Notes: a model not told the origin generated them from the sequence alone. DNA of 64,000 nt from a bacterium (GCA_021802115.1 JAKABA010000002.1:57294-121293), one strand, 5' to 3'; shown: positions 7,981 through 16,210, counted from the stretch's first letter. Translations and numbers: made by a program.

Positions 7981-8754
7981 TCAGCTGGACAAAGCTGCTG
8001 CCAGCCCCACCGCCTCGACCAAGCTTTGGTCTCCGGGGCGGTCGCAGGTCGCAAGGCCAATCATTGCTGGAAGTCCCAGCGGCTCAGCCGCGTCGCCAAA
8101 GCTCACCTCGCCAGCGGTAGCAGCACCGCCGGCGAGCGGGCTCTGCCATGGGGATCGGCTCGACGCCAGGGCCCGCGCCCGGATGTCAACGCCGGGTTGC
8201 GGGAAGTGAGACTCAACAGTGTAGGGGGCCCTCTGTGGCGGTGCTTGAGCGCGGTGGCCGCCGGTTGTGGCGCCAAAAATCCTGCTCGACAAATCGAGCG
8301 CGGCGAGCGCTCGATCAGGCACCCTAGCGACGAGTCGCGCAATCGCGACTTCCTGGTGGCCGAGGTAGTCCTCGGCCATGGTCGTCCCAGCCACAGTCGG
8401 CAGCAGTCGAACGGTGTGCGGATCCCCGGTGGCCCGTTGGCGTCTCGCAGCCCCGGAGCGCACCAGCCGGTCGGCCAGAGCCATCATCGAGTCACGTTCG
8501 AGGTCCAAGCGCAGTGCCAGTTCGTCCAGGGTCACCCCGTCGCTAGGGAGGCCCCGCACCACTCTCACCTGATGCCTGGTCAAGCCTTGCATCTCTCCAG
8601 CGTTGGAGCGGGCCGTCACCTGGCCCGGAAGTCGGAGCACGTCCAGGCAGCGACCCAGGAGATCGCTGAGGAAAGCCGCCGTGGCAACTGTTGCCGTGGC
8701 TGGTGCCAGAGCTGGAGGGTGGGCCTGGCCGGAGGCGCGCTGGTGCCGGATCAA
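7981..8754 (-). CDS. MarR-like transcriptional regulator with an unexplained C-terminal extension
   Basis: 257 aa as an open frame. Residues about 25-160 resemble a MarR winged helix: a long N-terminal helix FLSDLLGRCLDVLR, LTRHQVRVVRGL, the helix-turn-helix VTLDELALRLDLERDSMMALADRLVRSG, and the wing TGDPHTVRLLPTVAG, then a C-terminal dimer helix. MarR proteins usually end there, near 150 residues. The remaining 95 residues match nothing known and are arginine/proline-rich, which suggests either a frameshift that removed the native stop or a decaying gene. The start is a TTG with no clear ribosome binding site or -10 box. It may be a pseudogene. Confidence 0.5.
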   Translation of the reverse strand: MIRHQRASGQAHPPALAPATATVATAAFLSDLLGRCLDVLRLPGQVTARSNAGEMQGLTRHQVRVVRGLPSDGVTLDELALRLDLERDSMMALADRLVRSGAARRQRATGDPHTVRLLPTVAGTTMAEDYLGHQEVAIARLVARVPDRALAALDLSSRIFGATTGGHRAQAPPQRAPYTVESHFPQPGVDIRARALASSRSPWQSPLAGGAATAGEVSFGDAAEPLGLPAMIGLATCDRPGDQSLVEAVGLAAALSS

Positions 8755-9089
8755 GGGCGGGCATCCCGGGCTCGCAAGCGCCCGCCGCGGCGTGGGCGCC
8801 CCTGCTTTGGCAACTGCAACTCCCGGGCCGGGGCGACGCCGGAGCTATCCATCCTCATGACTGTGCCCCTGACCATGACACGCGGCAACGACGGCGTCTG
8901 TCCGCTGGCGCACACACCAGGTGGAATTCCCGAGCGCCAGAGCCAGCCGTGGTGGTGGTCTGCGACGACCCGTGGGGTGCCGTCCCGGAGCCGGTCAGCA
9001 GGCTGGGGCCGCCCCTAAATCGCGGGGCGTGGACAAGGGGGGGGCGGGCGGCCGTTCGGCGCCGCGCCCGCCCTGCTCGGAACGGAAGG
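8755..9089. other. Non-coding stretch
   Basis: About 335 bases between the MarR-like and GtrA genes. No open frame with recognisable similarity, no hairpin with a T-tract, and no repeat was seen. Confidence 0.45.
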
Positions 9090-9536
9090 TCAGGCGGCTT
9101 GGCGGAAGGTCACTCGATTGTTGACGAGGTAGTTCCAAATCGAGGCGATCCCCGTGCCCACCAGCAGCACCAGGAGGTAGAAGTAATGAAGGTCGGTGGC
9201 GCCCACCAGCAGCACCAGTTCCTGAATCCCCAAGCCGACCAGGGAGACCGCCTCAAAAGTAGCCAAGCGGCGGGAGAAGCTGTTGGTCTCCCGGTCCCGC
9301 CAGGTGAGCATGGAGTTGGCCGTAAACGTGACCAGGATGGCGGCTTGGATCGATATCCCAGAGGCCAGCCAGAGTGCCAGGCCAAGATGGTGATACAGCA
9401 GCACCGTGCCGCCGAGCGTGGTCACCACCCCCAGCACACCGGCGAATCCAAATGAGATCACCCGGCGCCCGTGCTCGCGAACCAGCTCATCGGCTGGTCC
9501 GAAGGACACGGCCGGCCGTCCGTAGAGCTTGCCCAC
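9090..9536 (-). CDS. GtrA-family membrane protein
   Basis: 148 aa with four predicted transmembrane helices. The family fold is shown by RVISFGFAGVLGVVTTLGG in helix 1, FTANSMLTWRDR in the loop after helix 2 and GIASIWNYLVNNRVTF near the C-terminus, the signature for GtrA/DPMS-type flippases or glycosylation accessory proteins that handle polyprenyl-phosphate sugars. The start is GTG. An extended -10 box lies eight bases upstream, so initiation is probably leaderless. It stands alone; no partner glycosyltransferase is adjacent. Confidence 0.85.
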   Translation of the reverse strand: MGKLYGRPAVSFGPADELVREHGRRVISFGFAGVLGVVTTLGGTVLLYHHLGLALWLASGISIQAAILVTFTANSMLTWRDRETNSFSRRLATFEAVSLVGLGIQELVLLVGATDLHYFYLLVLLVGTGIASIWNYLVNNRVTFRQAA

Positions 9537-9544
9537 GAGGGGCT

Positions 9545-9553
9545 AGGTTAGCA
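9545..9553 (-). promoter_or_regulatory. Extended -10 element of the GtrA gene
   Basis: TGCTAACCT on the minus strand, eight bases before the GTG at 9536, fitting the TGnTAnnnT form seen repeatedly in this window. Confidence 0.5.
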
Positions 9554-9784
9554 GGGGTCGCCCGCGGCCTTGATCACGGATCCGCCACATTCGTGCCACG
9601 GGAGTCTGAGCACGCGGGACACTTGGCAGTGTGCGCCCGGCTGGCCACAGAGCTCGCGCGGCGCTCGCTGGTCTCCGGTCTCTCCCGGCTTGGGAACCGC
9701 TCAGCGGCCGGGGACTGAGGTGCCCGCACCGAAATCGACAGGGGCCCAAGCGACACTCATCCAGTAGACCCGAAGAGGACCGAG

Positions 9785-10071
9785 ATGGCGGGAACGACGA
9801 GGCGGAAGTTCACCGCGGAGTTCAAGGCCGAGGTGGCGGTGGCCGCCCTGAGGGGCGACAAGACCCTGGCCGAGATCGCCAAGACCTACGGGATCGATCC
9901 CACCTGGGTCACTCAGTGGAAGGGCTGCTGGAGAAGGAGGCGGCCCAAGTGTTCGAGGGCCCCGAGAGGAAGGCCGGGCCTCCATTGGATGTGGATGCCC
10001 TGTATCGGAAGCTCGGCCAGATCGAGATGGAGAGGGACTTTTTTTTGGCGTCGCGGCCAGGGATCATTTGA
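9785..10071 (+). pseudogene. IS3 orfA (helix-turn-helix transposase subunit), frameshifted
   Basis: Frame 2 starts at the ATG and reads RRKFTAEFKAEVAVAALRG and LAEIAKTYGIDPTWVTQWK, the HTH of IS3-type OrfA. Close to position 9921 the similarity moves to frame 1, which continues LLEKEAAQVFEG, then DVDALYRKLGQIEMERDFF, the leucine-zipper region. One indel therefore separates the two halves. The eight-T run near 10038 lies inside the conserved DFF codons. Confidence 0.82.
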
Positions 10072-10235
10072 GCTCTGCAGCGAGGAAGGCGATGATCCAG
10101 CCAGGCTTCCCCAAGGTCTCGGTGCCCCGGCAGTGTGGCCTCCTGGGGGTAAACCGCTCCAGCCTCTACCTAACGCCATCACCCAAAGCGGACCCCCGGC
10201 TCCCCCTCACCAGCTCCATTGACCGGATCTATTAG
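10068..10235 (+). pseudogene. IS3 orfB N-terminal fragment
   Basis: The third frame reads LSSAARKAMIQPGFP and then VPRQCGLLGVNRSSLY, matching the start of IS3 OrfB, and ends at a TAG at 10233. Everything containing the integrase DDE residues is missing. The fragment abuts the end of the asparaginase gene, so an insertion followed by deletion is likely. Confidence 0.75.
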
Positions 10236-10267
10236 GGGCTCTCGTCTGGAGCCAACCGCCGGGAACC

Positions 10268-11314
10268 TCAGCTCCTGAGCTCAAAGTCGGCGCGGATCTC
10301 ACCGACGGCTGACCCGACCCAGTTGCGGGTGGGCTCGTCCAGGTAGGCCTGCAGACGGGGTGGCATGGGCCGGTTCAGGAGGCCAGCCAGCTCGAAGGCC
10401 CTGGCCGCAATCTGGGCCAAGCCCAGCGGGGCGCCCGACTCCAGCTTCACCACCACCGCCCGGCTACCGTCACGTGCCAGGGCTGCGAGGATGCCGGCGG
10501 CCCCACTCTTGACCACCAGGCTGGCTCCCTCGTCCTCCATCACGAGCGTATCAAAGGCATTGGTGCCAGCCACCAGGAAGGGATGGGCCGCCATCGCGCC
10601 CAGGCAACGGCGGAAGGCCGGGTCGGTTGCAGCGGCGTGGCTGAGGGCCCGGGCGAAGTCCTCGATTGGGAGTCCAAAGGTGGGCAGACCGCAGCCATCG
10701 ATTCCGTAGGGGATGATCGCCGGATCAAGATCCGCGTTCCGGCCCAGCCGAGCGGCGATCTCCTCCTGGAGGGGGTGGTGGCGGTCGAGGTAGGTCTCCA
10801 GAGGCCAGCCGCGGTGGGCACAGACCGCCAGCATGGCGGCGTGCTTGCCGGAGCAGTTGTTGTGGATCGCGGTGGGCTGCTCGCCCCCGGCCAGGAGCGC
10901 GGCGGCCGCCGCCGGATCGCTGGGCAGATGCACCCCGCACTGCAGTGCGCTCTCCGGCACGCTGGCGGCGGCCAGGATCGCCCGCACCACTTCCAGGTGG
11001 GCTGGCTCGCCGTGGTGCGAGGCACCGGCGATGGCGATGCTGGCGTCTCCCAGCCCGAGGGCGTCGGCGGTCCCCGACTCCACGAAGCTGGTGGCTTGGA
11101 ACGGCTTGAACGAGCTGCGCAGGGTGCTGACGGCGCGCGGATTCCCGGCCCACGCCATCAAGGCGCCGTCGCTGGCCACAACCGCGATGTGGCCCCGGAT
11201 GACCGCCTCCTCGATCGGGCCCCGGAAGGCGCGAGCCAGAATCACGGCCCCACCCATGGTCTGCCCCGCTACGCTCGCGGCGGGGTCGCCAGCGGCCGTC
11301 TGCTGTCCATCCAT
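10268..11314 (-). CDS. L-asparaginase II (Rhizobium etli ReAII type)
   Basis: 348 aa. It belongs to the Asparaginase_II class unrelated to E. coli AnsB and hydrolyses asparagine to aspartate and ammonia. The class signature residues are visible: the Ser-Lys pair in SSFKPFQ, the zinc-linked cysteine and lysine in HNNCSGKHAAML, and the second cysteine in GIDGCGLPTF. The C-terminal part has KSGAAGI and VVVKLESGAP. The ATG at 11314 is preferred to the GTG at 11341 because the TAAACT box lies between them, eight bases before the ATG. It is transcribed alone, divergent from htrA. Confidence 0.88.
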   Translation of the reverse strand: MDGQQTAAGDPAASVAGQTMGGAVILARAFRGPIEEAVIRGHIAVVASDGALMAWAGNPRAVSTLRSSFKPFQATSFVESGTADALGLGDASIAIAGASHHGEPAHLEVVRAILAAASVPESALQCGVHLPSDPAAAAALLAGGEQPTAIHNNCSGKHAAMLAVCAHRGWPLETYLDRHHPLQEEIAARLGRNADLDPAIIPYGIDGCGLPTFGLPIEDFARALSHAAATDPAFRRCLGAMAAHPFLVAGTNAFDTLVMEDEGASLVVKSGAAGILAALARDGSRAVVVKLESGAPLGLAQIAARAFELAGLLNRPMPPRLQAYLDEPTRNWVGSAVGEIRADFELRS

Positions 11315-11322
11315 TCGGAAGC

Positions 11323-11328
11323 AGTTTA
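11323..11328 (-). promoter_or_regulatory. -10 element of the asparaginase gene
   Basis: TAAACT on the minus strand, eight bases before the ATG at 11314, with no Shine-Dalgarno. A leaderless transcript is inferred, which would exclude the upstream GTG as a start. Confidence 0.45.
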
Positions 11329-11341
11329 TGCGGCCAGGCAC

Positions 11342-11843
11342 CGCCCGCCTTGACGGCCAGTCCTCGAGTCGAGGGAGAGTTGGTCAGTCGGGCCTGCGCT
11401 GTGAGGGGACTCAGCTCAGGAGGTCGGGCCGAAGGTACAGTCGCCCTGGTGATGCGGGAGGGGCAGGGGATGGGCGGAGCCCCCAGCGAGGGGGCGGCCC
11501 GGGTCCTGGCAGTCCGACCCAGCTACTGGCCGAAGAGTTCGTGGAGCGGTTGGGTGCCGGTGGTGGACGAGCTCGCGCCGCCACCCTCGAAGTTCAGGGC
11601 CAAGCCGGCCTCGAGGTCCCTGCGAAGTTCGGCACGGGGGCTTCCCGGGGGCCGAGGTCCCCGGTTCCAACGGGAGGTCCCCGGTCGGGCGCCTGGGTGG
11701 GTCCCCAGGCGTCACCGCCCTAAGCTGCTGCCTGATCCGCGCGAGTGGGTCCCACCTCAATGGCCCCACGGCCGCCCGCGAACTGGGAGCCGCCACCGGG
11801 GCAGGGCGCGCTACTCAGCCAGCCTTCAGCTTGCTCTCAGCTC
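11342..11843. other. Unrecognised intergenic stretch
   Basis: About 500 bases between the divergent asparaginase and htrA genes. Open frames exist on both strands but are low-complexity with no domain. A 12-base direct repeat GAGGTCCCCGGT occurs twice near 11660-11690. No RNA gene was recognised. Confidence 0.45.
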
Positions 11844-11872
11844 ACGTTAACGTTGGTGAGGTACCGTAATCT
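11844..11872 (+). promoter_or_regulatory. Candidate htrA promoter with a palindromic site
   Basis: ACGTTAACGT, a perfect 10-bp palindrome at 11844-11853, overlaps where a -35 region would be. A -10-like TAATCT lies at 11867-11872. This implies a 5' untranslated region of about 75 bases before htrA. The palindrome may be an operator. Confidence 0.35.
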
Positions 11873-11953
11873 GGTCGGGCTGACGAACGCGGCCGGCCGC
11901 AGCCAAGGCTAGGCGCGGTAGGTACTGGAAAACGGAGTCACGGTGAGGTCGCG

Positions 11954-13018
11954 ATGGGAATTCTGAGGCGGTCCTTGCTGCTGGGTGTTCCGGCCCTGAT
12001 GCTGTTGTTGGCGGGCTGCGCCAGCGCCGCCCCGCGCGGTAGCGCGCCCAAGGTGGCCCAGATACCGACCCCCTCGGCCTCTCAGGCTGGGCTTTCCCAG
12101 TCACTGCTGGCCCTCCAGGCCGACTACGTGAATCTCTACAAGGAGGTCAGCCCGTCGGTCGTCCAGATCTCCACATCGCAGGACCTCGGGTCGGGGATCA
12201 TCTTCAACGTCCAGGGTGACATCGTCACCAACAACCACGTCGCCAACGGCCTGAAGAACTTCACCGTCACCCTCTCCAACGGCAAGACGTACCCCGGGAC
12301 CCTGGTCAACAACTTCCCCGGTGACGACCTGGCCGTGATCCACATCACCGCCAGCGGCCTGCACGCCGCCACCTTCGCCAACTCCTCCCAGCTCCAGGTC
12401 GGAGACATCGTGATGGCGATCGGAAACCCCCTGGGCTTCCAGAGCTCGGCCACCGACGGGATCGTCTCGGCGGTGGGCCGGACCGTGAGCGAGCCCAACG
12501 GTGTCACCCTGCCCAATGTGATCCAGACCAGCGCCCCCATCAACCCTGGCAACAGCGGGGGCGCCCTGGTGGACCTGGAGGGCCAGGTGGTGGGGATTCC
12601 GACCCTGGCGGCCCTGGACCCCCAGCTGGGCAGCAGCCAGGCGGCTGGGATCGGCTTCGCGATCCCCAGCAACGTGGTCACCGACATCGCCGGACAGATC
12701 GTCAAATACGGCAAGGTGGTGAACTCGAACCGGGCCTTCATCGGCGTCGATGTGGAGCAGGTGACCAACAACCAGGGCCAGCCCAATGGGGTGCTGGTGG
12801 TCAAGATCACGCGCTCCCAGGTGAGTCAGGCTGGGCTCAAGGTGCAGGACGTGATCACATCCATCAACGGTCAGGCCACCCCGTCGGTTCAGGACCTGAC
12901 AGATGCTCTGGCCAACCTCAGCCCCGGGCAGACAGTCAAGCTCGCCGTCACTGAGCCGAATGGCACCAAGACCAGCATCTCGATCGTGCTCGGACAGCTT
13001 CCCGCCGGAGTCTCCTGA
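11954..13018 (+). CDS. HtrA/DegP-type serine protease lipoprotein
   Basis: 354 aa. The N-terminus is a lipoprotein signal peptide ending at the lipobox LAGC, so the protein is anchored outside the membrane. The trypsin-like domain has a complete triad: His in IVTNNHVANG, Asp in GDDLAVIHI and Ser in NPGNSGGALVD. A PDZ domain covers the last 100 residues (GVLVVKITRSQVSQAGLKVQ and DVITSINGQ). The family degrades or refolds damaged exported proteins. There is one PDZ domain and no transmembrane anchor, unlike many actinobacterial HtrA proteins. The intact triad contrasts with the HtrA-like protein at 18230. Confidence 0.9.
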   Translation: MGILRRSLLLGVPALMLLLAGCASAAPRGSAPKVAQIPTPSASQAGLSQSLLALQADYVNLYKEVSPSVVQISTSQDLGSGIIFNVQGDIVTNNHVANGLKNFTVTLSNGKTYPGTLVNNFPGDDLAVIHITASGLHAATFANSSQLQVGDIVMAIGNPLGFQSSATDGIVSAVGRTVSEPNGVTLPNVIQTSAPINPGNSGGALVDLEGQVVGIPTLAALDPQLGSSQAAGIGFAIPSNVVTDIAGQIVKYGKVVNSNRAFIGVDVEQVTNNQGQPNGVLVVKITRSQVSQAGLKVQDVITSINGQATPSVQDLTDALANLSPGQTVKLAVTEPNGTKTSISIVLGQLPAGVS

Positions 13019-13112
13019 GCCAGACCGTATCTGGACCGTCGAGGTCCGCTCGGCCCCGGCCGTGGCCTACCATGGGGGCGGAGCCAGCAGCCATATTGGA
13101 GGGTTGAGTGCC

Positions 13113-13463
13113 ATGAGTGACCCAACCATCGACGCCGCGGCAGACCAGGAGCAGGTCGCCTGGATCAGGACCCCCTACCACGCGCCCATCCTGGATCTGG
13201 ACGGGAACAGCTTCGGGACCACCGAGTCCCTGCTCGGGGACGAGGGGGAGGACATCTTCCACGGTCTGGCGGTGAAGCTCACCGGGGGTGGACATCTGGT
13301 CGAGGTGGCGGCCGCCAACGTGGTCAAGATCACGCTGGCAGCGGTGCACACCGACCTTGGCCCGGAGGCAGTCGCCCAACTGCCCGCCTATCAGGCGGAG
13401 CGCTGGTACCACCTCGGCGAGGGAGGCCTGTTCCGCAAGCATGCCGAGTGGAAGGACGGCTGA
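13113..13463 (+). CDS. Small PRC-barrel-like protein
   Basis: 116 aa, cytoplasmic, not assigned to a named family. The pattern ILDLDGNSFGTTESLLGDEGEDIFHGLAVKL, followed by a strand LVEVAAANVVKITLAAV, resembles PRC-barrel or DUF2171 beta barrels, which are small ligand or protein interaction modules. The C-terminus LPAYQAERWYHLGEGG is helical. The ATG at 13113 is chosen because GGAGGG lies eight bases upstream; the open frame extends further upstream into htrA without similarity. Function is unknown. Confidence 0.65.
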   Translation: MSDPTIDAAADQEQVAWIRTPYHAPILDLDGNSFGTTESLLGDEGEDIFHGLAVKLTGGGHLVEVAAANVVKITLAAVHTDLGPEAVAQLPAYQAERWYHLGEGGLFRKHAEWKDG

Positions 13464-13529
13464 AGGTTTCGCGGCGCTGACTGCCGGCGGCCACTGCACC
13501 ATGTCTAACCGGGCCGTCGCCAAGCTGGC

Positions 13530-15092
13530 ATGAGGCGCTGGCTGGCGGCCGCTGCGGCCGTGGCGTTGGTTGCAGCCGCGATCGCCGTCGCCATCTCGCG
13601 CGAGTCCTCGCTCGGGTCGGGACGGCTGTTGGTCTTGACCACGGTCGTGCGGCCCGCCTCCTCCGGGCCGGTGGCCGCTCGCTTGTTGGGGCTCCGGGTG
13701 ATGGCCGTCGGGGGCGCCTGGGAGACCGTCTCCGTGGCGCCGATGACGCTGGCTCTGCCTGGGTCCTACCTGGCTCCCAATGCGGCGAACCTAGCCCAGG
13801 TGAGCCTGGCGGCCGGTCGCTACAAGGGTGCCGAGCTGGAGCTGAGGGTCGGCTCTCGCGGCAACATCCTGGACTCCCAGGAGGTCGGATTCCAGGTGAT
13901 CCGTGGCCAGACGACGCCACTTCTGTTCAGTTTCAAGGTGGCTCCCGGCCCCAATCTGGTCCAGGGGCCCGCCTACGGTGGCAGCAGCCAGGTCACCTTC
14001 GGCCTGGCCCTGGCCTCCGATCAGATCCAATCCGTGCCCAACACCAGTTTCGTCAATCAGAAGGGTCAGCCGGTCAGCCTTAGCCAGTACCGGGGCAAGG
14101 TGGTGGTGCTGGCCTCATTTCTGACCGAGTGCCAGGAGACCTGTCCGCTGGTGGCGGCTGCCCTGCTCCAGCTCCGGCGGCTATTGCAGCAGCACGGTCT
14201 GGCCAACCAGGTCCAGATCGTGGAGATCAGTCAGGACCCCCACCATGACACTCCCGCCATCCTCAGTAAATATCAGCGCTATTTCTCACTGCCCTGGCCG
14301 CTGCTGACCGGTAGCACCGCGGCCGTCAACTCCTTCTGGTCTCGTCTGGGCGTCCCGCCGGTCCAAGCTCTGCCCTGGGGCGGGGCCGCCCCGCTCGACC
14401 TCTTCACGGGCCAGCCGGAGCCCTCCAACCTGGTCCACGCCTCCGTGGTGGAGGTGATCAACCCCCAGGGGTACATCGTCACGGCGATGCAGTCCTGGCC
14501 GACCCTGGGGGCGAGCACCATCCCCAGCACGATCTACAAGTACCTCGACGCGCAGGGCCGCTCGGAGCAACGGAAGGGTGGATCCTGGACGCCCCAGACA
14601 ATTCTTCGGGCGATCACCCCGCTGCTCCAGCAGGAGCGCCAGGTGGCCGCCTTCCCAGGAACCAGCGCCGCGGTTCCCGGTCATCTGGCCCCCGATTTCA
14701 CCCTCTCGGCCAGTGATGGCGGGCGGGTCACCTTGAGCCAGCTCCGTGGCGACCCGGTGATGCTGGACTTCTGGGCCAGCTGGTGCGCCAACTGCAGGGC
14801 GGATATGGCCCTGGTGGCCAAGGCCGCCAGCCAGTACCGCGCCCAGGGGCTGCGGGTGGTCCTGATCGATGACCAGGAGTCGGCCGCGGTGGCGACCCAC
14901 TTCCTTCGCGGCATCGGGGTTCACCTGCCCACCCTGCTTGACAGCCAGGGCAAGGTGGCCCAGGGCTACGGTCTGCCCGGGCTGCCGGTGGCGGTTTTCA
15001 TCGACCGCAGCGGCCGGGTCTCCTCGCTGGTTCTGGGTCAGCTGGAGCCATCTCAGCTGAGGGCGTCCGTAGCCCGGGTGCTGGCCGGGTGA
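13530..15092 (+). CDS. Fusion of DUF4382-like, SCO1/SenC and TlpA thioredoxin domains
   Basis: 520 aa. Residues 1-22 are an uncleaved or cleaved signal anchor. Residues about 30-145 resemble DUF4382-type extracellular domains (VSLAAGRYKGAELELRVG, GQTTPLLFSFKV). Residues about 155-345 are SCO1/SenC-like: GKVVVLASFLTECQETCPLV places the Cu-binding CxxxC at 201 and 205, and His303 in LVHASVVEVINPQGYI is the third ligand. Residues about 380-520 are a TlpA-like thioredoxin with CANC at 419-422 and the cis-proline in LPGLPVAVF. SCO proteins deliver copper to or reduce the Cu(A) site of cytochrome oxidase and TlpA-like proteins reduce them, so the fusion would join donor and reductant. No oxidase genes are nearby. 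Confidence 0.85.
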   Translation: MRRWLAAAAAVALVAAAIAVAISRESSLGSGRLLVLTTVVRPASSGPVAARLLGLRVMAVGGAWETVSVAPMTLALPGSYLAPNAANLAQVSLAAGRYKGAELELRVGSRGNILDSQEVGFQVIRGQTTPLLFSFKVAPGPNLVQGPAYGGSSQVTFGLALASDQIQSVPNTSFVNQKGQPVSLSQYRGKVVVLASFLTECQETCPLVAAALLQLRRLLQQHGLANQVQIVEISQDPHHDTPAILSKYQRYFSLPWPLLTGSTAAVNSFWSRLGVPPVQALPWGGAAPLDLFTGQPEPSNLVHASVVEVINPQGYIVTAMQSWPTLGASTIPSTIYKYLDAQGRSEQRKGGSWTPQTILRAITPLLQQERQVAAFPGTSAAVPGHLAPDFTLSASDGGRVTLSQLRGDPVMLDFWASWCANCRADMALVAKAASQYRAQGLRVVLIDDQESAAVATHFLRGIGVHLPTLLDSQGKVAQGYGLPGLPVAVFIDRSGRVSSLVLGQLEPSQLRASVARVLAG

Positions 15093-15115
15093 AGGTCCTG
15101 GACCTTGGCTCGGCT

Positions 15116-15124
15116 TGGTACGAT
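15116..15124 (+). promoter_or_regulatory. Extended -10 element upstream of the sulfurtransferase
   Basis: TGGTACGAT fits TGnTAnnnT and lies six bases before a GTG at 15131 that opens a short ORF. The sulfurtransferase itself starts about 200 bases downstream. Confidence 0.45.
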
Positions 15125-15130
15125 GCCCCG

Positions 15131-15217
15131 GTGAACGGCTGCCCCGACCGAAATCGAATGCGGAGCGCAGGGCGGCGATGTATCCACGGGTTCGCTGGGT
15201 CAACCGACCGGAGATAG
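15131..15217 (+). CDS. Possible leaderless 28-aa upstream ORF
   Basis: GTG to TAG, beginning exactly where transcription from the -10 box should start. The peptide is arginine-rich with two cysteines (NGCPDRNRMRSAGRRCIHGF). Actinobacterial sulfur-metabolism genes sometimes have short leaderless leaders, but this sequence lacks poly-cysteine and the RRHVDLLR-type motif. Function as a leader is only a hypothesis. Confidence 0.3.
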   Translation: MNGCPDRNRMRSAGRRCIHGFAGSTDRR

Positions 15218-15328
15218 CCGCCTCCAGCGAGCCGACCGCGGCCAGCGCAGGTGTCCCCAGCGGGGGCGGGCACCCGGTGCCGGCGGCATCCGACGCCTCC
15301 TGACGTGATCATTTCTTGAGGTGCAACT

Positions 15329-16180
15329 GTGAGCGAATACGCGAATCCGAACTCCCTGGTCACCACCGCGTGGCTGGCCGACCACCTTGCCGACCCGGAG
15401 CTGCGGATCCTGGACGTGGACGAGGACACCGAGGCTTACGGACGGGGACACATCCCAGGCGCCATCGCGGTGCACTGGCGCGACGACCTGCAGGCGCCCG
15501 TGGCCCGCGACTTCATCCGCCCCGAAGGTTTCGCGGCGCTGATGGACCGCCTCGGGGTCACGCCCGCGACCCGGATCATCCTCTACGGCGGCAACAAGAA
15601 CTGGTTCGCGGCTTACGCCTATTGGTATTGCAAGTACTACGGCCATGAGCTGGTCCAGCTCCTGGATGGCGGCCGTCGCAAGTGGGAGCTGGAGGGGCGG
15701 CCCCTGGTGACCGAGGCACCTGGTATCGCTCCCAGCGCAGGCTACCCGATCCCTGGCGAGAACGAGCAGATCCGAGCCTACCGGGATCAGATCGCCCACG
15801 ACTTCGTGGGCCACCCTGGCAAGGGACTGGTGGACGTCCGTTCGCCGGAGGAATACTCAGGGCAGCGCATCTCCCCTGACCACCTTCCCAATGAGGGCGC
15901 TCAGCGCGCCGGACACATCCCGGGCGCGCGCAACATCCCCTGGAGTCGCGCCGTTGACCCAGAGCAGGAGACCTTCCTGCCGGTGGAGACCTTGCGTAGT
16001 CTGTACCGGGCCGAGGGGGTGACCCCGGACCAGGAAATTGTCGCCTACTGCCGGATAGGCGAGCGCTCGGCCCACACCTGGTTCGTGCTCTCGGAGCTGC
16101 TCGGCTACCCCCGAGTCCGCAACTATGACGGCTCCTGGACGGAGTGGGGCAGCTTGGTCAAGGCTCCGATCGAGAGGTGA
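15329..16180 (+). CDS. Thiosulfate sulfurtransferase (CysA/SseC-type rhodanese)
   Basis: 283 aa, two rhodanese domains. The N-terminal inactive domain has RGHIPGAIAVHWRDDLQ and ILYGGNKNWFAAYAYWY; the C-terminal domain has LVDVRSPEEYSG and the active-site cysteine in AYCRIGERSAHTWFVLSELLG. These blocks are very close to mycobacterial CysA2/CysA3. The enzyme transfers sulfane sulfur from thiosulfate to cyanide or thiols in the cytoplasm. The start is GTG with TTGAGGTG upstream. It is the only gene of its transcription unit unless read-through past the downstream hairpin occurs. Confidence 0.92.
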   Translation: MSEYANPNSLVTTAWLADHLADPELRILDVDEDTEAYGRGHIPGAIAVHWRDDLQAPVARDFIRPEGFAALMDRLGVTPATRIILYGGNKNWFAAYAYWYCKYYGHELVQLLDGGRRKWELEGRPLVTEAPGIAPSAGYPIPGENEQIRAYRDQIAHDFVGHPGKGLVDVRSPEEYSGQRISPDHLPNEGAQRAGHIPGARNIPWSRAVDPEQETFLPVETLRSLYRAEGVTPDQEIVAYCRIGERSAHTWFVLSELLGYPRVRNYDGSWTEWGSLVKAPIER

Positions 16181-16184
16181 ACCC

Positions 16185-16210
16185 GGGGCCGGGGCGCTCG
16201 CCCCGGCCCC
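16185..16210. terminator. GC-rich perfect hairpin after the sulfurtransferase
   Basis: A 12-base arm GGGGCCGGGGCG, two loop bases, and the exact complement. It starts five bases after the sulfurtransferase stop. There is no T-tract, so termination would have to be stem-dependent or Rho-assisted. Confidence 0.5.

Larger units (their letters stand above)
9785..10235 (+). mobile_element. Decayed IS3-family insertion sequence remnant
   Basis: Fragments of both transposase frames of an IS3-type element in the usual order: a frameshifted orfA followed by the first part of orfB ending in an internal stop. No intact transposase and no obvious terminal inverted repeats remain. The DDE catalytic domain is absent, so the element cannot move by itself. 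Confidence 0.8.

Noticed and set aside
7948..9018. Long plus-strand open frame opposite the MarR-like gene
   Set aside because: Low-complexity product without similarity; the minus strand carries the MarR-like HTH.
10038..10046. Eight-T run as a terminator or programmed frameshift in the IS remnant
   Set aside because: It encodes conserved Asp-Phe-Phe residues of OrfA, has no stem before it, and IS3 frameshifting normally uses A-runs.
11350..11850. Possible gene between asparaginase and htrA
   Set aside because: Arginine/proline-rich composition, no domain, no promoter or ribosome binding site, and a competing frame on the other strand.
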